From Rhizobium viscosum (GTDB lineage: Bacteria > Pseudomonadota > Alphaproteobacteria > Rhizobiales > Rhizobiaceae): a stretch of DNA of 64,000 nt. The notes beneath the pieces are model-generated. The model saw only the letters and a list, made by a program, of their open reading frames with translations, ran no database searches and was not told the origin of the DNA. The translations under genes were made by a program, and so were the position numbers. This document shows positions 9,375 to 17,615 of this stretch, one piece after another; position 1 is the first letter of the stretch; every line of letters starts with the position of its first letter. The stretch is from contig NZ_JADBEC010000002.1 in assembly GCF_014873945.1 (NCBI RefSeq), positions 434,001-498,000 of the forward strand. The letters are read 5' to 3'.

Positions 9375-10409
9375 ATGCAACAGACGGACCAGACGGCCGG
9401 AAGAAGGCGCGGAGCCACGATCATCGACGTTGCCAGGGTGGCAAACGTCGCAGTCGGCACCGTGTCCCGCTATCTCAACGGCCAGACGATCCGCCGCTCC
9501 AACCGCGAACAGATCGAGCGGGCGATCCAGGATCTCGGCTATCGGCGCAATGCTGCTGCCGCCTCGATCCGCACCGACCTCACCCATATGATCGGCTTCC
9601 TGGTGCCGACCTTCGACGAATTCCACTCCCGCATGCTCGAGCATCTCGCTCATTCGGTTCGTCCAACCGGACGAGCACTGCTGACTTACTGCCATGGCGG
9701 CGATCCGCGCGTGGTCGCCGAGGCGCTCGACTTCTTCGCCGCGCAGCGTGTCGATGCACTGGTCATGGACGGCACTGCGGAAGTTTATGACCGTGTCGAC
9801 GACCTGATCCATCACGACATTCCAATCATCTTCTATAACAACGACGTTCGCGGGCTGGCAGCAGATCGGGTCATGGTGGAGAACCATCGTGCGAGCTATC
9901 GCATCGTCAGCCACCTCATCGATCTCGGTCACAGCCGCATCGGCATTTTGACCGGCGATCCGCGCAATTCTTCGGGTATCGAACGGCTGGCGGGCTATGA
10001 ACAGGCATTGCGCGACCGGGGTATCACCATCGATCCGACCCTCGCGGCGCGTGGAAACTGGCGCATGGACGGCGGTTATGAGGCGACCAAGCGATTGATG
10101 TCGCTTGAAAATCCGCCCACCGCGATCTTTTCCGCCAATTATGGCATGGCAGTCGGAGGGCTGAGCTGGCTGAAGGAGAACGGCCGGCATGTGCCCGAGG
10201 ATGTTTCGCTTGCCAGCTTCGACGATGTGGCAATCTTCCGGCTCTACGAAGCCGGCATTACGGCCGTCGCCCAGCCGGTGGCAAGCATTGCTGAAACCAT
10301 CACGGACATTCTCGTGGAACGCCTGACGGAGCCGTCAGGCGGGGCGACGCGCAGCGTCGTCCTCGAATGCGACATTATCCTGCGAGGCTCGACGCGACGG
10401 ATCACCTGA
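9375..10409 (+). CDS. LacI-family transcriptional regulator
   Basis: A 344-residue repressor-type regulator. The N-terminal helix-turn-helix and hinge read ATIIDVARVANVAVGTVSRY near residues 14-33, followed by a periplasmic-binding-protein-like effector domain ending in the DVSLASFDD region. ATG 9375 was chosen because AGGAG sits 10 bp upstream. ATG 9348 is in frame but has no such site. It is embedded in the sugar operon, so it probably senses the imported sugar and controls the operon itself. Confidence 0.85.
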   Translation: MQQTDQTAGRRRGATIIDVARVANVAVGTVSRYLNGQTIRRSNREQIERAIQDLGYRRNAAAASIRTDLTHMIGFLVPTFDEFHSRMLEHLAHSVRPTGRALLTYCHGGDPRVVAEALDFFAAQRVDALVMDGTAEVYDRVDDLIHHDIPIIFYNNDVRGLAADRVMVENHRASYRIVSHLIDLGHSRIGILTGDPRNSSGIERLAGYEQALRDRGITIDPTLAARGNWRMDGGYEATKRLMSLENPPTAIFSANYGMAVGGLSWLKENGRHVPEDVSLASFDDVAIFRLYEAGITAVAQPVASIAETITDILVERLTEPSGGATRSVVLECDIILRGSTRRIT

Positions 10410-10446
10410 CGCGTTCTGCCCGCCAAGCGGTTAAAGGGAGGAAGCT

Positions 10447-11544
10447 TTGGCCAGTGTAGAATTGCACGATATTGACAAATCCTATGGCAGCTTTCAGGCG
10501 ATAGAGGGGCTCAATCTGAGCGTCGATGACGGTTCGTTCACTGTCTTCGTCGGTCCCTCCGGCTGCGGAAAGTCGACGCTTCTGCGCATGATCGCCGGCC
10601 TGGAGAAGATCACCGCCGGCGACCTGACGATCGGCGGACGGCGCATGAACGAGGCCGACCCGATCGAACGCGGCGTCGCCATGGTTTTCCAGAATTATGC
10701 ACTTTATCCGCATATGACGGTGGAGCAGAATATCGGCTTCTCGCTGCGCATGGCGGGCATGGGCAAGGCCGATATCGACCGGAGCGTTGCCGCTGCCGCC
10801 TCCACCTTGCAGATCGAGCCACTCCTGAAACGCAAGCCCGCTCAACTCTCTGGCGGACAGCGCCAGCGCGTCGCGATCGGCCGTGCGATCGTTCGCAACC
10901 CCGCCGTCTTCCTGTTCGACGAACCCTTGTCGAACCTCGATGCGGAACTCCGAGTCTCCATGCGTGTCGAAATCGCCAAACTGCACCGGCGCATCGGCGC
11001 GACGATGATCTATGTCACGCATGACCAGACCGAAGCGATGACACTTGCCGACAAGATCGTCGTCATGCGCGCCGGCAAGATCGAGCAGGCCGGCACGCCG
11101 GATACGCTTTATGCCGATCCCGACAATTTCTTCGTCGCCGGCTTCATCGGCTCGCCGCGGATGAATTTCCTCGATGGCACGCTTGGCGCGGATGGGGCGA
11201 TCAAGCTCGACTGCGGCACTGCTTTCAGAGCAGCCATCGTCGGTTCGGGCAAGGACATACCGGTCAAGGTCGGCATCCGCCCGGAACATTTCACCGGACG
11301 GGACGAAGGCGGCGGCGCGATCGACGTCAAGGTCGATGTCGTGGAAAACCTCGGCGGAACCCGCTTCATTTACGGAACTCTCGCCTCGGGCCAATCCGTG
11401 ATCATCGAGGACCGCTCGGAAAGGACGCTGCACCCGGGCGAGACGGTCAGCGCCGGCTTTTCCGCGAGAAAGGCGCTGCTCTTCAGCGTCGACGGTCTGC
11501 GGATCCGCGATATCAGGCCGGCAAACAGCATCCCGGCAGAATGA
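10447..11544 (+). CDS. ABC sugar importer ATPase (UgpC/MsmK/MalK type)
   Basis: A 365-residue ATPase that energises the importer encoded at 4.1-7.2 kb. It has Walker A GPSGCGKST near residues 37-45, signature LSGGQRQRVAIGRA, Walker B VFLFDEPLSNLD and the switch histidine in YVTHDQTEAM, followed by a C-terminal TOBE domain. The start is an uncommon TTG at 10447, preceded by GGGAGGA with good spacing. No ATG lies near that would preserve the conserved ASVELHDIDKSYG beginning. Its stop overlaps the next gene by ATGA. Confidence 0.9.
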   Translation: MASVELHDIDKSYGSFQAIEGLNLSVDDGSFTVFVGPSGCGKSTLLRMIAGLEKITAGDLTIGGRRMNEADPIERGVAMVFQNYALYPHMTVEQNIGFSLRMAGMGKADIDRSVAAAASTLQIEPLLKRKPAQLSGGQRQRVAIGRAIVRNPAVFLFDEPLSNLDAELRVSMRVEIAKLHRRIGATMIYVTHDQTEAMTLADKIVVMRAGKIEQAGTPDTLYADPDNFFVAGFIGSPRMNFLDGTLGADGAIKLDCGTAFRAAIVGSGKDIPVKVGIRPEHFTGRDEGGGAIDVKVDVVENLGGTRFIYGTLASGQSVIIEDRSERTLHPGETVSAGFSARKALLFSVDGLRIRDIRPANSIPAE

Positions 11545-13793
11545 TCATGACCGACAATCTTCTCTGGTACGGCGCCCCTGCCCGGCTCTGGACGGATGCG
11601 CTGCCGCTCGGCAATGGTCGGCTTGGCGCGATGGTCTTCGGCGACCCTATTTCCGAACGACTGCAGATCAACGAAGCCACCTTCTGGGCCGGCGGGCCTT
11701 ACCGGCCGGTCAATGCCGATGCCTATGGTCGCCTGGAGGATGTACGGGAACTGATCTTCGCGGGCCGTTACGCCGAAGCCGAAGCGATGGCCGAAGAACA
11801 TCTGATGGCGCGGCCGATCAAGCAGATGTCCTATCAGCCGGTCGGCGATCTCCATATTGATTTCCTCCATTCGCAGACCGTCGGCAGCTATCGTCGCACG
11901 CTCGATCTCGACACGGCGATCGCCACGACCTCCTACATTTCCGACGGCATCACCTTCTTTCGCGAGGCCTTTGTTTCCGCAGTCGATGGCGTGCTTGTCC
12001 TGCGCCTTTCAGCAGATCGGCCCGGAGCCATCGGATGCCGTATATCAATCGACAGTCCGCAGCGGGGACAATTCGTCGATCAAAACGGCCCAGAACTGAC
12101 CTTCTCTGGTACCGGCAACGCAGAATGGGGCATCCCCGCCGCCCTGCGCTTCGCCTTCGGCATCAGGGTGATCAACACAGGAGGGTGCCTGACCTCTTCG
12201 GGCGGCATACTCTTTGCCGAGCGTGCCGACGAGCTTTTGATCCTGCTCGATGCAGCCACGAGTTTCCGGCGTTATAACGACGTATCCGGCGATCCGGATG
12301 GCGTAATTGCCGAACGCCTTTCGAAAGCCGCGCGCCGTAGTATCGAGAGCATGCGCCGTGACCATATCAACGAACATCAAAGGCTGTTCCGGACCTTCAA
12401 TATCCATCTTGGCGCGACACCGGCAGCCTCCCAGCCGACAGATCGCCGTATTGCGGGCTTTGCCGAAGGTAATGATCCCGCGCTGGCTGCCCTCTATATA
12501 CAATTCGGCCGCTACCTGATGATCGCCTCATCGCGCCCTGGCACCCAGCCGGCAAACCTGCAAGGCATCTGGAACGAAGAGACCGATCCGCCCTGGGGCA
12601 GCAAATATACTGCCAACATCAATCTGCAGATGAATTACTGGCTGCCGACGCCTGCCAATCTGCCGGAATGTATCGAGCCTCTTGTCGAGATGGCGGAGGA
12701 GCTTGCCGAAACCGGTCGCGAGATGGCACAAATGCACTACCACGCCCGCGGCTGGGTCATGCACCACAATACTGATCTCTGGCGAGCGACCGGACCTATC
12801 GATGGTGCGAAATGGGGACTTTGGCCGACAGGTGGCGCCTGGCTCATGGCGCAACTGCTCGATCTCAGCGATTATCTTGATGACGCCGAAGGGTTACGCC
12901 GGCGGCTTTTCCCGGTCGCCAAGGGGGCGGCCGAGTTTATCTGCGATGTGCTGGTTCCCCTTCCCGGCACCGACTATCTGGTGACCAATCCTTCGCTCTC
13001 CCCGGAGAACGTCCACCCGCATGGCGCCTCCCTCTGCGCGGGGCCGGCCATGGATAGCCAGATCATCCGGGATTTCCTCAATCTGCTGCGCCCGCTCGCA
13101 GTCTCCATCGGCGGCGAAGACGCACTGGTCTCCGCGATCGACCGCGTGTTGTCGCATCTGCCGCCCGACAGGATTGGTGCCGCCGGTCAGCTGCAGGAAT
13201 GGCTTGAGGACTGGGACCTGCAGGTACCGGAGATCCACCACCGCCATGTCTCGCATCTCTATGGCCTCTATCCGAGTTGGCAGATCGACATGGACGGGAC
13301 GCCTGCACTTGCCGCCGCTGCCCGCCGCTCGCTGGAAATCCGCGGTGACGACGCGACGGGCTGGGGCATCGGTTGGCGCATCAATCTCTGGGCCCGGCTT
13401 CGTAACGGCGATCATGCGCTCGATGTGGTCAAAATGCTGATCAGTCCTGAGCGAACCTATGCCAATCTGTTCGACGCCCACCCGCCCTTCCAGATCGACG
13501 GTAATTTCGGCGGGGCCGCCGGCATTCTGGAAATGTTGGTGCAGTCTCGCCCCGGCGAAATTCACCTGCTCCCGGCCCTGCCCAAAGCGTGGCCGCGCGG
13601 CTCATTGCGCAGTTTGCGCGTGCGGGGTGGCATGCTTCTCGACCTCGACTGGGAGAATGGCAGGCCCGTGAAGATTGCGATTTCGGCAGCACGGGATATT
13701 CATACCGCCATCCGTTTTGCGGACGGCAGGTTTACCATCACCCTTGCGGCTGGCCAGACTTTCATGGCGAGCAAGGACGACCTCTTCGCATAG
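11541..13793 (+). CDS. GH95-family alpha-L-fucosidase (or alpha-L-galactosidase)
   Basis: A 750-residue enzyme beginning LLWYGAPARLWTDALPLGNG, the hallmark of GH95, an inverting family that removes alpha-1,2-linked fucose or, in some members, L-galactose. The catalytic positions known from the Bifidobacterium enzyme AfcA appear conserved: an N-x-N pair at N359/N361 (YTANINLQMNYW), the general acid at about E489 (SLSPEN) and an Asp at about D653 (FQIDGNFGG). There is no signal peptide, so it should act in the cytoplasm. Translation is coupled to the ATPase by a four-base overlap. Plant xyloglucan or similar fucosylated fragments are plausible substrates, by inference. Confidence 0.85.
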   Translation: MIMTDNLLWYGAPARLWTDALPLGNGRLGAMVFGDPISERLQINEATFWAGGPYRPVNADAYGRLEDVRELIFAGRYAEAEAMAEEHLMARPIKQMSYQPVGDLHIDFLHSQTVGSYRRTLDLDTAIATTSYISDGITFFREAFVSAVDGVLVLRLSADRPGAIGCRISIDSPQRGQFVDQNGPELTFSGTGNAEWGIPAALRFAFGIRVINTGGCLTSSGGILFAERADELLILLDAATSFRRYNDVSGDPDGVIAERLSKAARRSIESMRRDHINEHQRLFRTFNIHLGATPAASQPTDRRIAGFAEGNDPALAALYIQFGRYLMIASSRPGTQPANLQGIWNEETDPPWGSKYTANINLQMNYWLPTPANLPECIEPLVEMAEELAETGREMAQMHYHARGWVMHHNTDLWRATGPIDGAKWGLWPTGGAWLMAQLLDLSDYLDDAEGLRRRLFPVAKGAAEFICDVLVPLPGTDYLVTNPSLSPENVHPHGASLCAGPAMDSQIIRDFLNLLRPLAVSIGGEDALVSAIDRVLSHLPPDRIGAAGQLQEWLEDWDLQVPEIHHRHVSHLYGLYPSWQIDMDGTPALAAAARRSLEIRGDDATGWGIGWRINLWARLRNGDHALDVVKMLISPERTYANLFDAHPPFQIDGNFGGAAGILEMLVQSRPGEIHLLPALPKAWPRGSLRSLRVRGGMLLDLDWENGRPVKIAISAARDIHTAIRFADGRFTITLAAGQTFMASKDDLFA

Positions 13794-13807
13794 AGGTAGA
13801 GCCTCTA
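13791..13807 (+). terminator. Small hairpin at end of glycan operon
   Basis: TAGAGG (13791-13796) pairs with CCTCTA (13802-13807) across a five-base loop and includes the stop codon of the GH95 gene. There is no immediate T-run, so it is a weak terminator candidate. Confidence 0.3.
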
Positions 13808-13964
13808 CGCGAACTCGGCTTTTAGTGGCATACGTCGACTATCAGACCATCAGCCTGGTCGAGTGCATCATTTGTCCGCACGGCGTTCGGGCTGCGATAT
13901 CAGCGTAGACCCTGTTTTGAGCTGCTTCGAAAACAGATATTTCCGCTGCCATGCTCTTTCCCCG

Positions 13965-15578
13965 CTAGGATTGAGCGCCCTCAGAATACTGTGCTGGTGT
14001 CGGCCATATGACTGCGAATGACGGATCAAAGGCCTCGATCCGGCCGGTTTCCTGCCAGGCGCCGACGCAATAGTTGGATGGCGAAAACAGACTGCTCGAT
14101 TTATCCGGCAACTCGATCGAGAAGGCTACTGCCGGCGGAGCCTTGGTTATCTTCAATCCGGATGGCAGACCGATGGTCTGATCCTGGAATTGAAAGGCCG
14201 CGTACCTGGCATTCTTACCGATATCATAATGCGCCTGCCGCAATCGGTCGGGAAAATCCCGGTGAGAGATCACGTCGCCGTCAAAGATGATGCCAAGAGA
14301 TCCCCAGGAACGTGTGAAGCAATCCTCCTCAAAGCGGAACAGGTCATCCAGCTCGGTCGAGGGATAAGAATCGAAGCTCCAGCCTGATCCGAAGGGAGAA
14401 CAAGCCTCCCACTTGAACTTATCGGCGTCAGTCGCATAGCCAATAAGGTTGTTGCGATGCTCCAGCTTCGCAAATCTCTTCTTCTTGGTAATCGGCGCGC
14501 GAAGGAGCCAGGTATTGTTGAAGACGTAGTGCGGTCCATCCGCAATATGCGTCTCGGGAAACTTGAAAAGCACGCCCTTGGCATGCTTGTCACCTTCGGG
14601 TCCGGGAATGTGAACGTTCCAGCCAAGATTGCCGTAGACATAAAAGTAGCCGGAGCGCTGCATTTCGAAGGAAAACGGCATGTAGCAGTCGACGAATTGG
14701 TTTCGGCGGATCGTCCAGTTCCATGCGAAATTCTCGGGCTCGACGGCATTATCCTTTATCCGGACGAACCAATTGTCTTCGATAAGAACGTTCCGAGCGA
14801 AGGCTTCCTTGGTAGACTCCGATGCCTGATTGAAGAAATGGACGCCATTGAATGCGTCTGTGATGACGTTGCCGCGGATGATGACATATCCGGCGATGGT
14901 CCAGGCGCGGAAGAAGTCGCCGTCATAGGCACGTGCATCGCCGTCAGGGTCAACGGGACCATCCTCGTCGCCCGATCCGTGCACCCGCTTCCATAGGATA
15001 TCGCTCCAAAGCCTGCAGTCTGTCGGGGATAAGTCGGCACGAACATGACCATTGCGCTGGATCGACAGGACGTCGTCTTCACCGTGGCTTTTCGTATCCT
15101 GCACCCAACTGCATTTTTCGATGAGCAGGTGACGCGTGTAGGGGCCGGCCGCGCCGATCGCAATGCACCCTCCCCTGAAATCGACGCGGCGTATGAAAAT
15201 ATGTTGGCAGTTGTCGAGGTATATTGCTGTCGGCCAGCAGTTCCTGAAAACCAGTTCGTCAATGATAACCCATTGGCAATCGCGCAATGTCAAAGCCGCA
15301 TTGTCGGCCATGAAATAGATACCGGGAAACGAACCGCCCTTCTGGTGAGCGGCAGCCAGTTTATTGGCAGTTTCCCGATAGGCATCGAAGTCCATATCAG
15401 AGCCGAGAATTGCTCCCCGACCGGTGATGTATATAGGGCGATCCCCGGAGCCTCGTTTACCTGTTATCGTTATCGGATCGGGATAACGGCCCTTTTTCAG
15501 GTGGAGCTCGCCACCGGGTCCCAGCCGATTGAGCTTCCTATGAATATCCTCGGCATTGACCTTTATTTGCGCTTTCAT
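13965..15578 (-). CDS. Right-handed parallel beta-helix protein of unknown function
   Basis: A 537-residue protein with repeated short beta-strand patterns of the pectate-lyase or PbH1 type (ALTLRDCQWVIIDELVFRNC, NVLIEDNWFVRIKDNAVE, WTIRRNQFVDC). Such folds bind or cleave polysaccharides, but no catalytic set can be named here. The N-terminus MKAQIKVNAEDIHRKL is not a signal peptide, unusual for a polysaccharide-acting beta-helix. Codon use is visibly less GC-biased than in neighbours, which hints at a different history. It is isolated: opposite in strand to both flanking operons, with no ribosome-binding site better than GGGGCGG before the ATG. Confidence 0.65.
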   Translation of the reverse strand: MKAQIKVNAEDIHRKLNRLGPGGELHLKKGRYPDPITITGKRGSGDRPIYITGRGAILGSDMDFDAYRETANKLAAAHQKGGSFPGIYFMADNAALTLRDCQWVIIDELVFRNCWPTAIYLDNCQHIFIRRVDFRGGCIAIGAAGPYTRHLLIEKCSWVQDTKSHGEDDVLSIQRNGHVRADLSPTDCRLWSDILWKRVHGSGDEDGPVDPDGDARAYDGDFFRAWTIAGYVIIRGNVITDAFNGVHFFNQASESTKEAFARNVLIEDNWFVRIKDNAVEPENFAWNWTIRRNQFVDCYMPFSFEMQRSGYFYVYGNLGWNVHIPGPEGDKHAKGVLFKFPETHIADGPHYVFNNTWLLRAPITKKKRFAKLEHRNNLIGYATDADKFKWEACSPFGSGWSFDSYPSTELDDLFRFEEDCFTRSWGSLGIIFDGDVISHRDFPDRLRQAHYDIGKNARYAAFQFQDQTIGLPSGLKITKAPPAVAFSIELPDKSSSLFSPSNYCVGAWQETGRIEAFDPSFAVIWPTPAQYSEGAQS

Positions 15579-15744
15579 TTAGTGCCGCCCCAACAAAACA
15601 CCCCATCAGCACTATCGTCTGAGTTGATATTTTTGCAAGCACTCCCAATGGCACCTGGCGGGGCGCAAGAGCCTCATCTCCAGGCCTTCCGCCTGCAGCT
15701 GTGATCTTACGCGTGTCGCCCCTCGCATTTCGCCCAACGCGCGC

Positions 15745-15773
15745 TTGACAAAGTCGAAGTGCCTGTATTTTAT
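15745..15773 (+). promoter_or_regulatory. Candidate sigma-70 promoter of the amiC-like operon
   Basis: A perfect TTGACA (15745-15750) is followed by an AT-rich segment giving TATTTT at 15766-15771 (spacer 15) or TTTATT three bases on (spacer 18). Neither spacing is the ideal 17. It would start transcription about 70-80 bases before the leader terminator. Confidence 0.5.
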
Positions 15774-15777
15774 TCAA

Positions 15778-15844
15778 GCCTGCGGATTAGGCAAAACGCT
15801 CCGCATTCTCACATGACTTCGATAGTCGCTGGGCAGTTTCGCCC
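15778..15844 (+). promoter_or_regulatory. Possible ANTAR antiterminator hairpins in the leader
   Basis: Two stem-loops precede the terminator. TGCGGA (15781-15786) pairs with TCCGCA (15800-15805), loop 13. GGGC (15831-15834) pairs with GCCC (15841-15844) around the hexaloop AGTTTC. The second stem uses three C bases that the terminator also needs, so the two structures exclude each other. Known ANTAR targets are paired hairpins with six-base loops having A at position 1 and G at position 4. Here only the A fits and the first loop is too long, so this is a candidate by position rather than a consensus match. Confidence 0.4.
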
Positions 15845-15887
15845 CATGATGGCCCCGTCGCGGATGGGACGCCTTCATGGGGTTTTT
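15842..15887 (+). terminator. Intrinsic terminator in the leader of the amiC-like operon
   Basis: CCCCATGA (15842-15849) pairs perfectly with TCATGGGG (15875-15882), extended by GGC/GCC after one T-T mismatch, and is followed at once by TTTTT (15883-15887). It sits only 16 bp before the likely start at 15904, so transcription would stop before the operon unless antitermination occurs. An ANTAR regulator is the second gene of the operon. Confidence 0.65.
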
Positions 15888-15903
15888 GGTATTTGGCTTG
15901 CAG

Positions 15904-17037
15904 ATGAATGATGCGTTGAAAATTGGCATTCTTTACTCCACCACCGGCCCCTACGGCTCGATGGGGCGCGACGCACGCGATGGCGCAGAATTCGCGATTG
16001 CCGAATTCGCCGCGGCGAGCGGCCGGCCGGTCGAACCGATCTTCTTTGATCCGCAAGCCGATCTTGCCGCCTATCTCGAAGGTGCCCGTCGTCTGCTGCG
16101 TGCCGGCTGCCGCCATATTGTCGGCACCATCACCTCGGCCGCTCGCAAGGAAGTCATCCCACTCATCGAAAAGCATGATGGGCTGCTTTGGTACATGTGC
16201 CCCTACGAGGGTTTCGAGGCGAATGAGAATGTCATCTATGTCGGCGGTTGCCCCAACCAACATCTCTTGCCGCTTTTCGAGCACCTGATCCCACGTTACG
16301 GCAATCGGCCCTATCTCGTCGGCGCCAACTACGTCTGGGGTTGGGAGATGAATCGGCTCGCCCGTGAACTCACCACCAATGCCGGTGGCGAGGTTCTCGG
16401 AGAGCGTTACCTGCCGCTCGAGGAAACCGCAGTCGAGCGCATCGTGACCGATATCGAGCAGCGCCGTCCGAGTTTCATCCTCAACAATCTGATCGGCCCG
16501 TCGAGCTATGCTTTCCACGAAGCGATCCGGCGGCTTGCCGATCGCGACCCGGCCTTCCGGCCGGAGAACTGTCCTGTTGTCAGCTGCGACCTGATGGAAT
16601 GCGAGCTCGATGATATCGCACCGGGTGCCGCCACCGGCCAGCTCTGTGCCGCCTCTTATTTCGACAGCGTCGCGACATCCGAAAACGCCGAATTCAAGCA
16701 GCGGATTATCGCCCATTTTGGCGCCGAGCGCCGTATCTCCAGCGTCTTTGCCAGTGCCTATACAGCCGTGCGGCTCTGCGTCGATGCGATTGTGGCGGCC
16801 GGCGGTGACGAGCCTTCCGCAGTGCGCCGAGAATTGTACGGCAAGAGCTGGGCGACACCCTTCGGCGCGCTCAACATCGACCGCGAGACGAACCACGCAG
16901 CCCTGCCCTTCCATCTCGGTCGCATCAACGCTCAGAACGGGTTCGATGTGATCGCCTCGCGCCCGCCGCTCGCCGCCGATCCCTATCTGACTGGCCGAAG
17001 CAAGGCGTCTTCGCCGAGATTGCGGGTGGTATCATGA
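15904..17037 (+). CDS. AmiC-like ligand sensor (periplasmic-binding-protein fold, amide/urea type)
   Basis: A 377-residue protein of the Leu/amide/urea-binding family, beginning MNDALKIGILYSTTGPYGSM with no signal peptide. It is therefore a cytoplasmic sensor like Pseudomonas AmiC, not a transport component. In the Pseudomonas system AmiC holds AmiR inactive until an amide binds. The next gene encodes an ANTAR protein and overlaps by four bases (ATGA), the same arrangement. An in-frame ATG at 15877 lies inside the leader terminator, so 15904 is preferred although its ribosome-binding site is poor. Confidence 0.78.
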   Translation: MNDALKIGILYSTTGPYGSMGRDARDGAEFAIAEFAAASGRPVEPIFFDPQADLAAYLEGARRLLRAGCRHIVGTITSAARKEVIPLIEKHDGLLWYMCPYEGFEANENVIYVGGCPNQHLLPLFEHLIPRYGNRPYLVGANYVWGWEMNRLARELTTNAGGEVLGERYLPLEETAVERIVTDIEQRRPSFILNNLIGPSSYAFHEAIRRLADRDPAFRPENCPVVSCDLMECELDDIAPGAATGQLCAASYFDSVATSENAEFKQRIIAHFGAERRISSVFASAYTAVRLCVDAIVAAGGDEPSAVRRELYGKSWATPFGALNIDRETNHAALPFHLGRINAQNGFDVIASRPPLAADPYLTGRSKASSPRLRVVS

Positions 17038-17615
17038 AGCAAACACCCAATTTTACCGGCTGGCATGCCGTCGTCCTGCACCGCGAGGACGGCAATACCG
17101 AAAGGCTGATCCGTCAGCTGCGTCTGCTGGGCTTGTCGGCCACGCTGCAGTGGGCGCCGCTTTCAGCCGCAGGCGTACCCGATCTTGTCATCGTCGATGC
17201 CGACCAGGGTTTTGATGATCTCCTGCCCTGGAGCGGTGCGGCTCCGACATGCCCCGTCGTCGCGTTGCTCGGCTCGGAAGCGCCGGGCCGTATCGCCTGG
17301 GCGCTCAGCCAGGGTGCCGGCGCCGTTATCGCCAAGCCGATTGCAGCCTCCGCTGTCTATCCGGCCCTTGTCATGGCCGTCTCCATTCATCAGGAGCGCA
17401 AGAGTGTTGCCGAGCGCCTTCAATATCTGGAGGAGCGCATACGTCTGCGCCCGCTCGTACATGCCGCCGTCGAAAAACTGATGAAGGCGCACGCTGTCGA
17501 TGAGGAGCGCGCCTATTCGATCCTGCGTAACTGCGCCATGCGTCGGCGGCTGCCCATGGAACAGATCGCTGCCTTCATCATCGGCGGCATAGAACCCCTG
17601 CCGGAGGCGGGTTGA
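17034..17615 (+). CDS. AmiR-like ANTAR-domain antitermination regulator
   Basis: A 193-residue protein with an N-terminal pseudo-receiver domain and a C-terminal ANTAR RNA-binding domain at about residues 128-187 (coiled-coil LQYLEERIRLRPLVHAAVEK, then ILRNCAMRRRLPMEQIAAFI). ANTAR proteins stabilise paired RNA hairpins that block a terminator. The normal phospho-acceptor pattern is degenerate (VIVDADQG), as in AmiR, which is controlled by AmiC binding and not by phosphorylation. The likely RNA target is the operon's own leader at 15778-15887. The next gene begins immediately after its stop. Confidence 0.8.
   Translation: MKQTPNFTGWHAVVLHREDGNTERLIRQLRLLGLSATLQWAPLSAAGVPDLVIVDADQGFDDLLPWSGAAPTCPVVALLGSEAPGRIAWALSQGAGAVIAKPIAASAVYPALVMAVSIHQERKSVAERLQYLEERIRLRPLVHAAVEKLMKAHAVDEERAYSILRNCAMRRRLPMEQIAAFIIGGIEPLPEAG

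Larger units (their letters stand above)
15579..15903. other. Intergenic region with the leader of the ANTAR-regulated operon
   Basis: This 325-bp gap separates the divergent beta-helix gene and the AmiC-like gene. The right half holds a promoter candidate, hairpins and a terminator, each listed separately. The left half (15579-15740) presumably carries the promoter of the beta-helix gene, but I could not pick one. Confidence 0.6.

Noticed and set aside
15538..15777. 79-codon minus-strand frame before the beta-helix gene
   Set aside because: It overlaps the start of the beta-helix gene in another frame and has no supporting signals.
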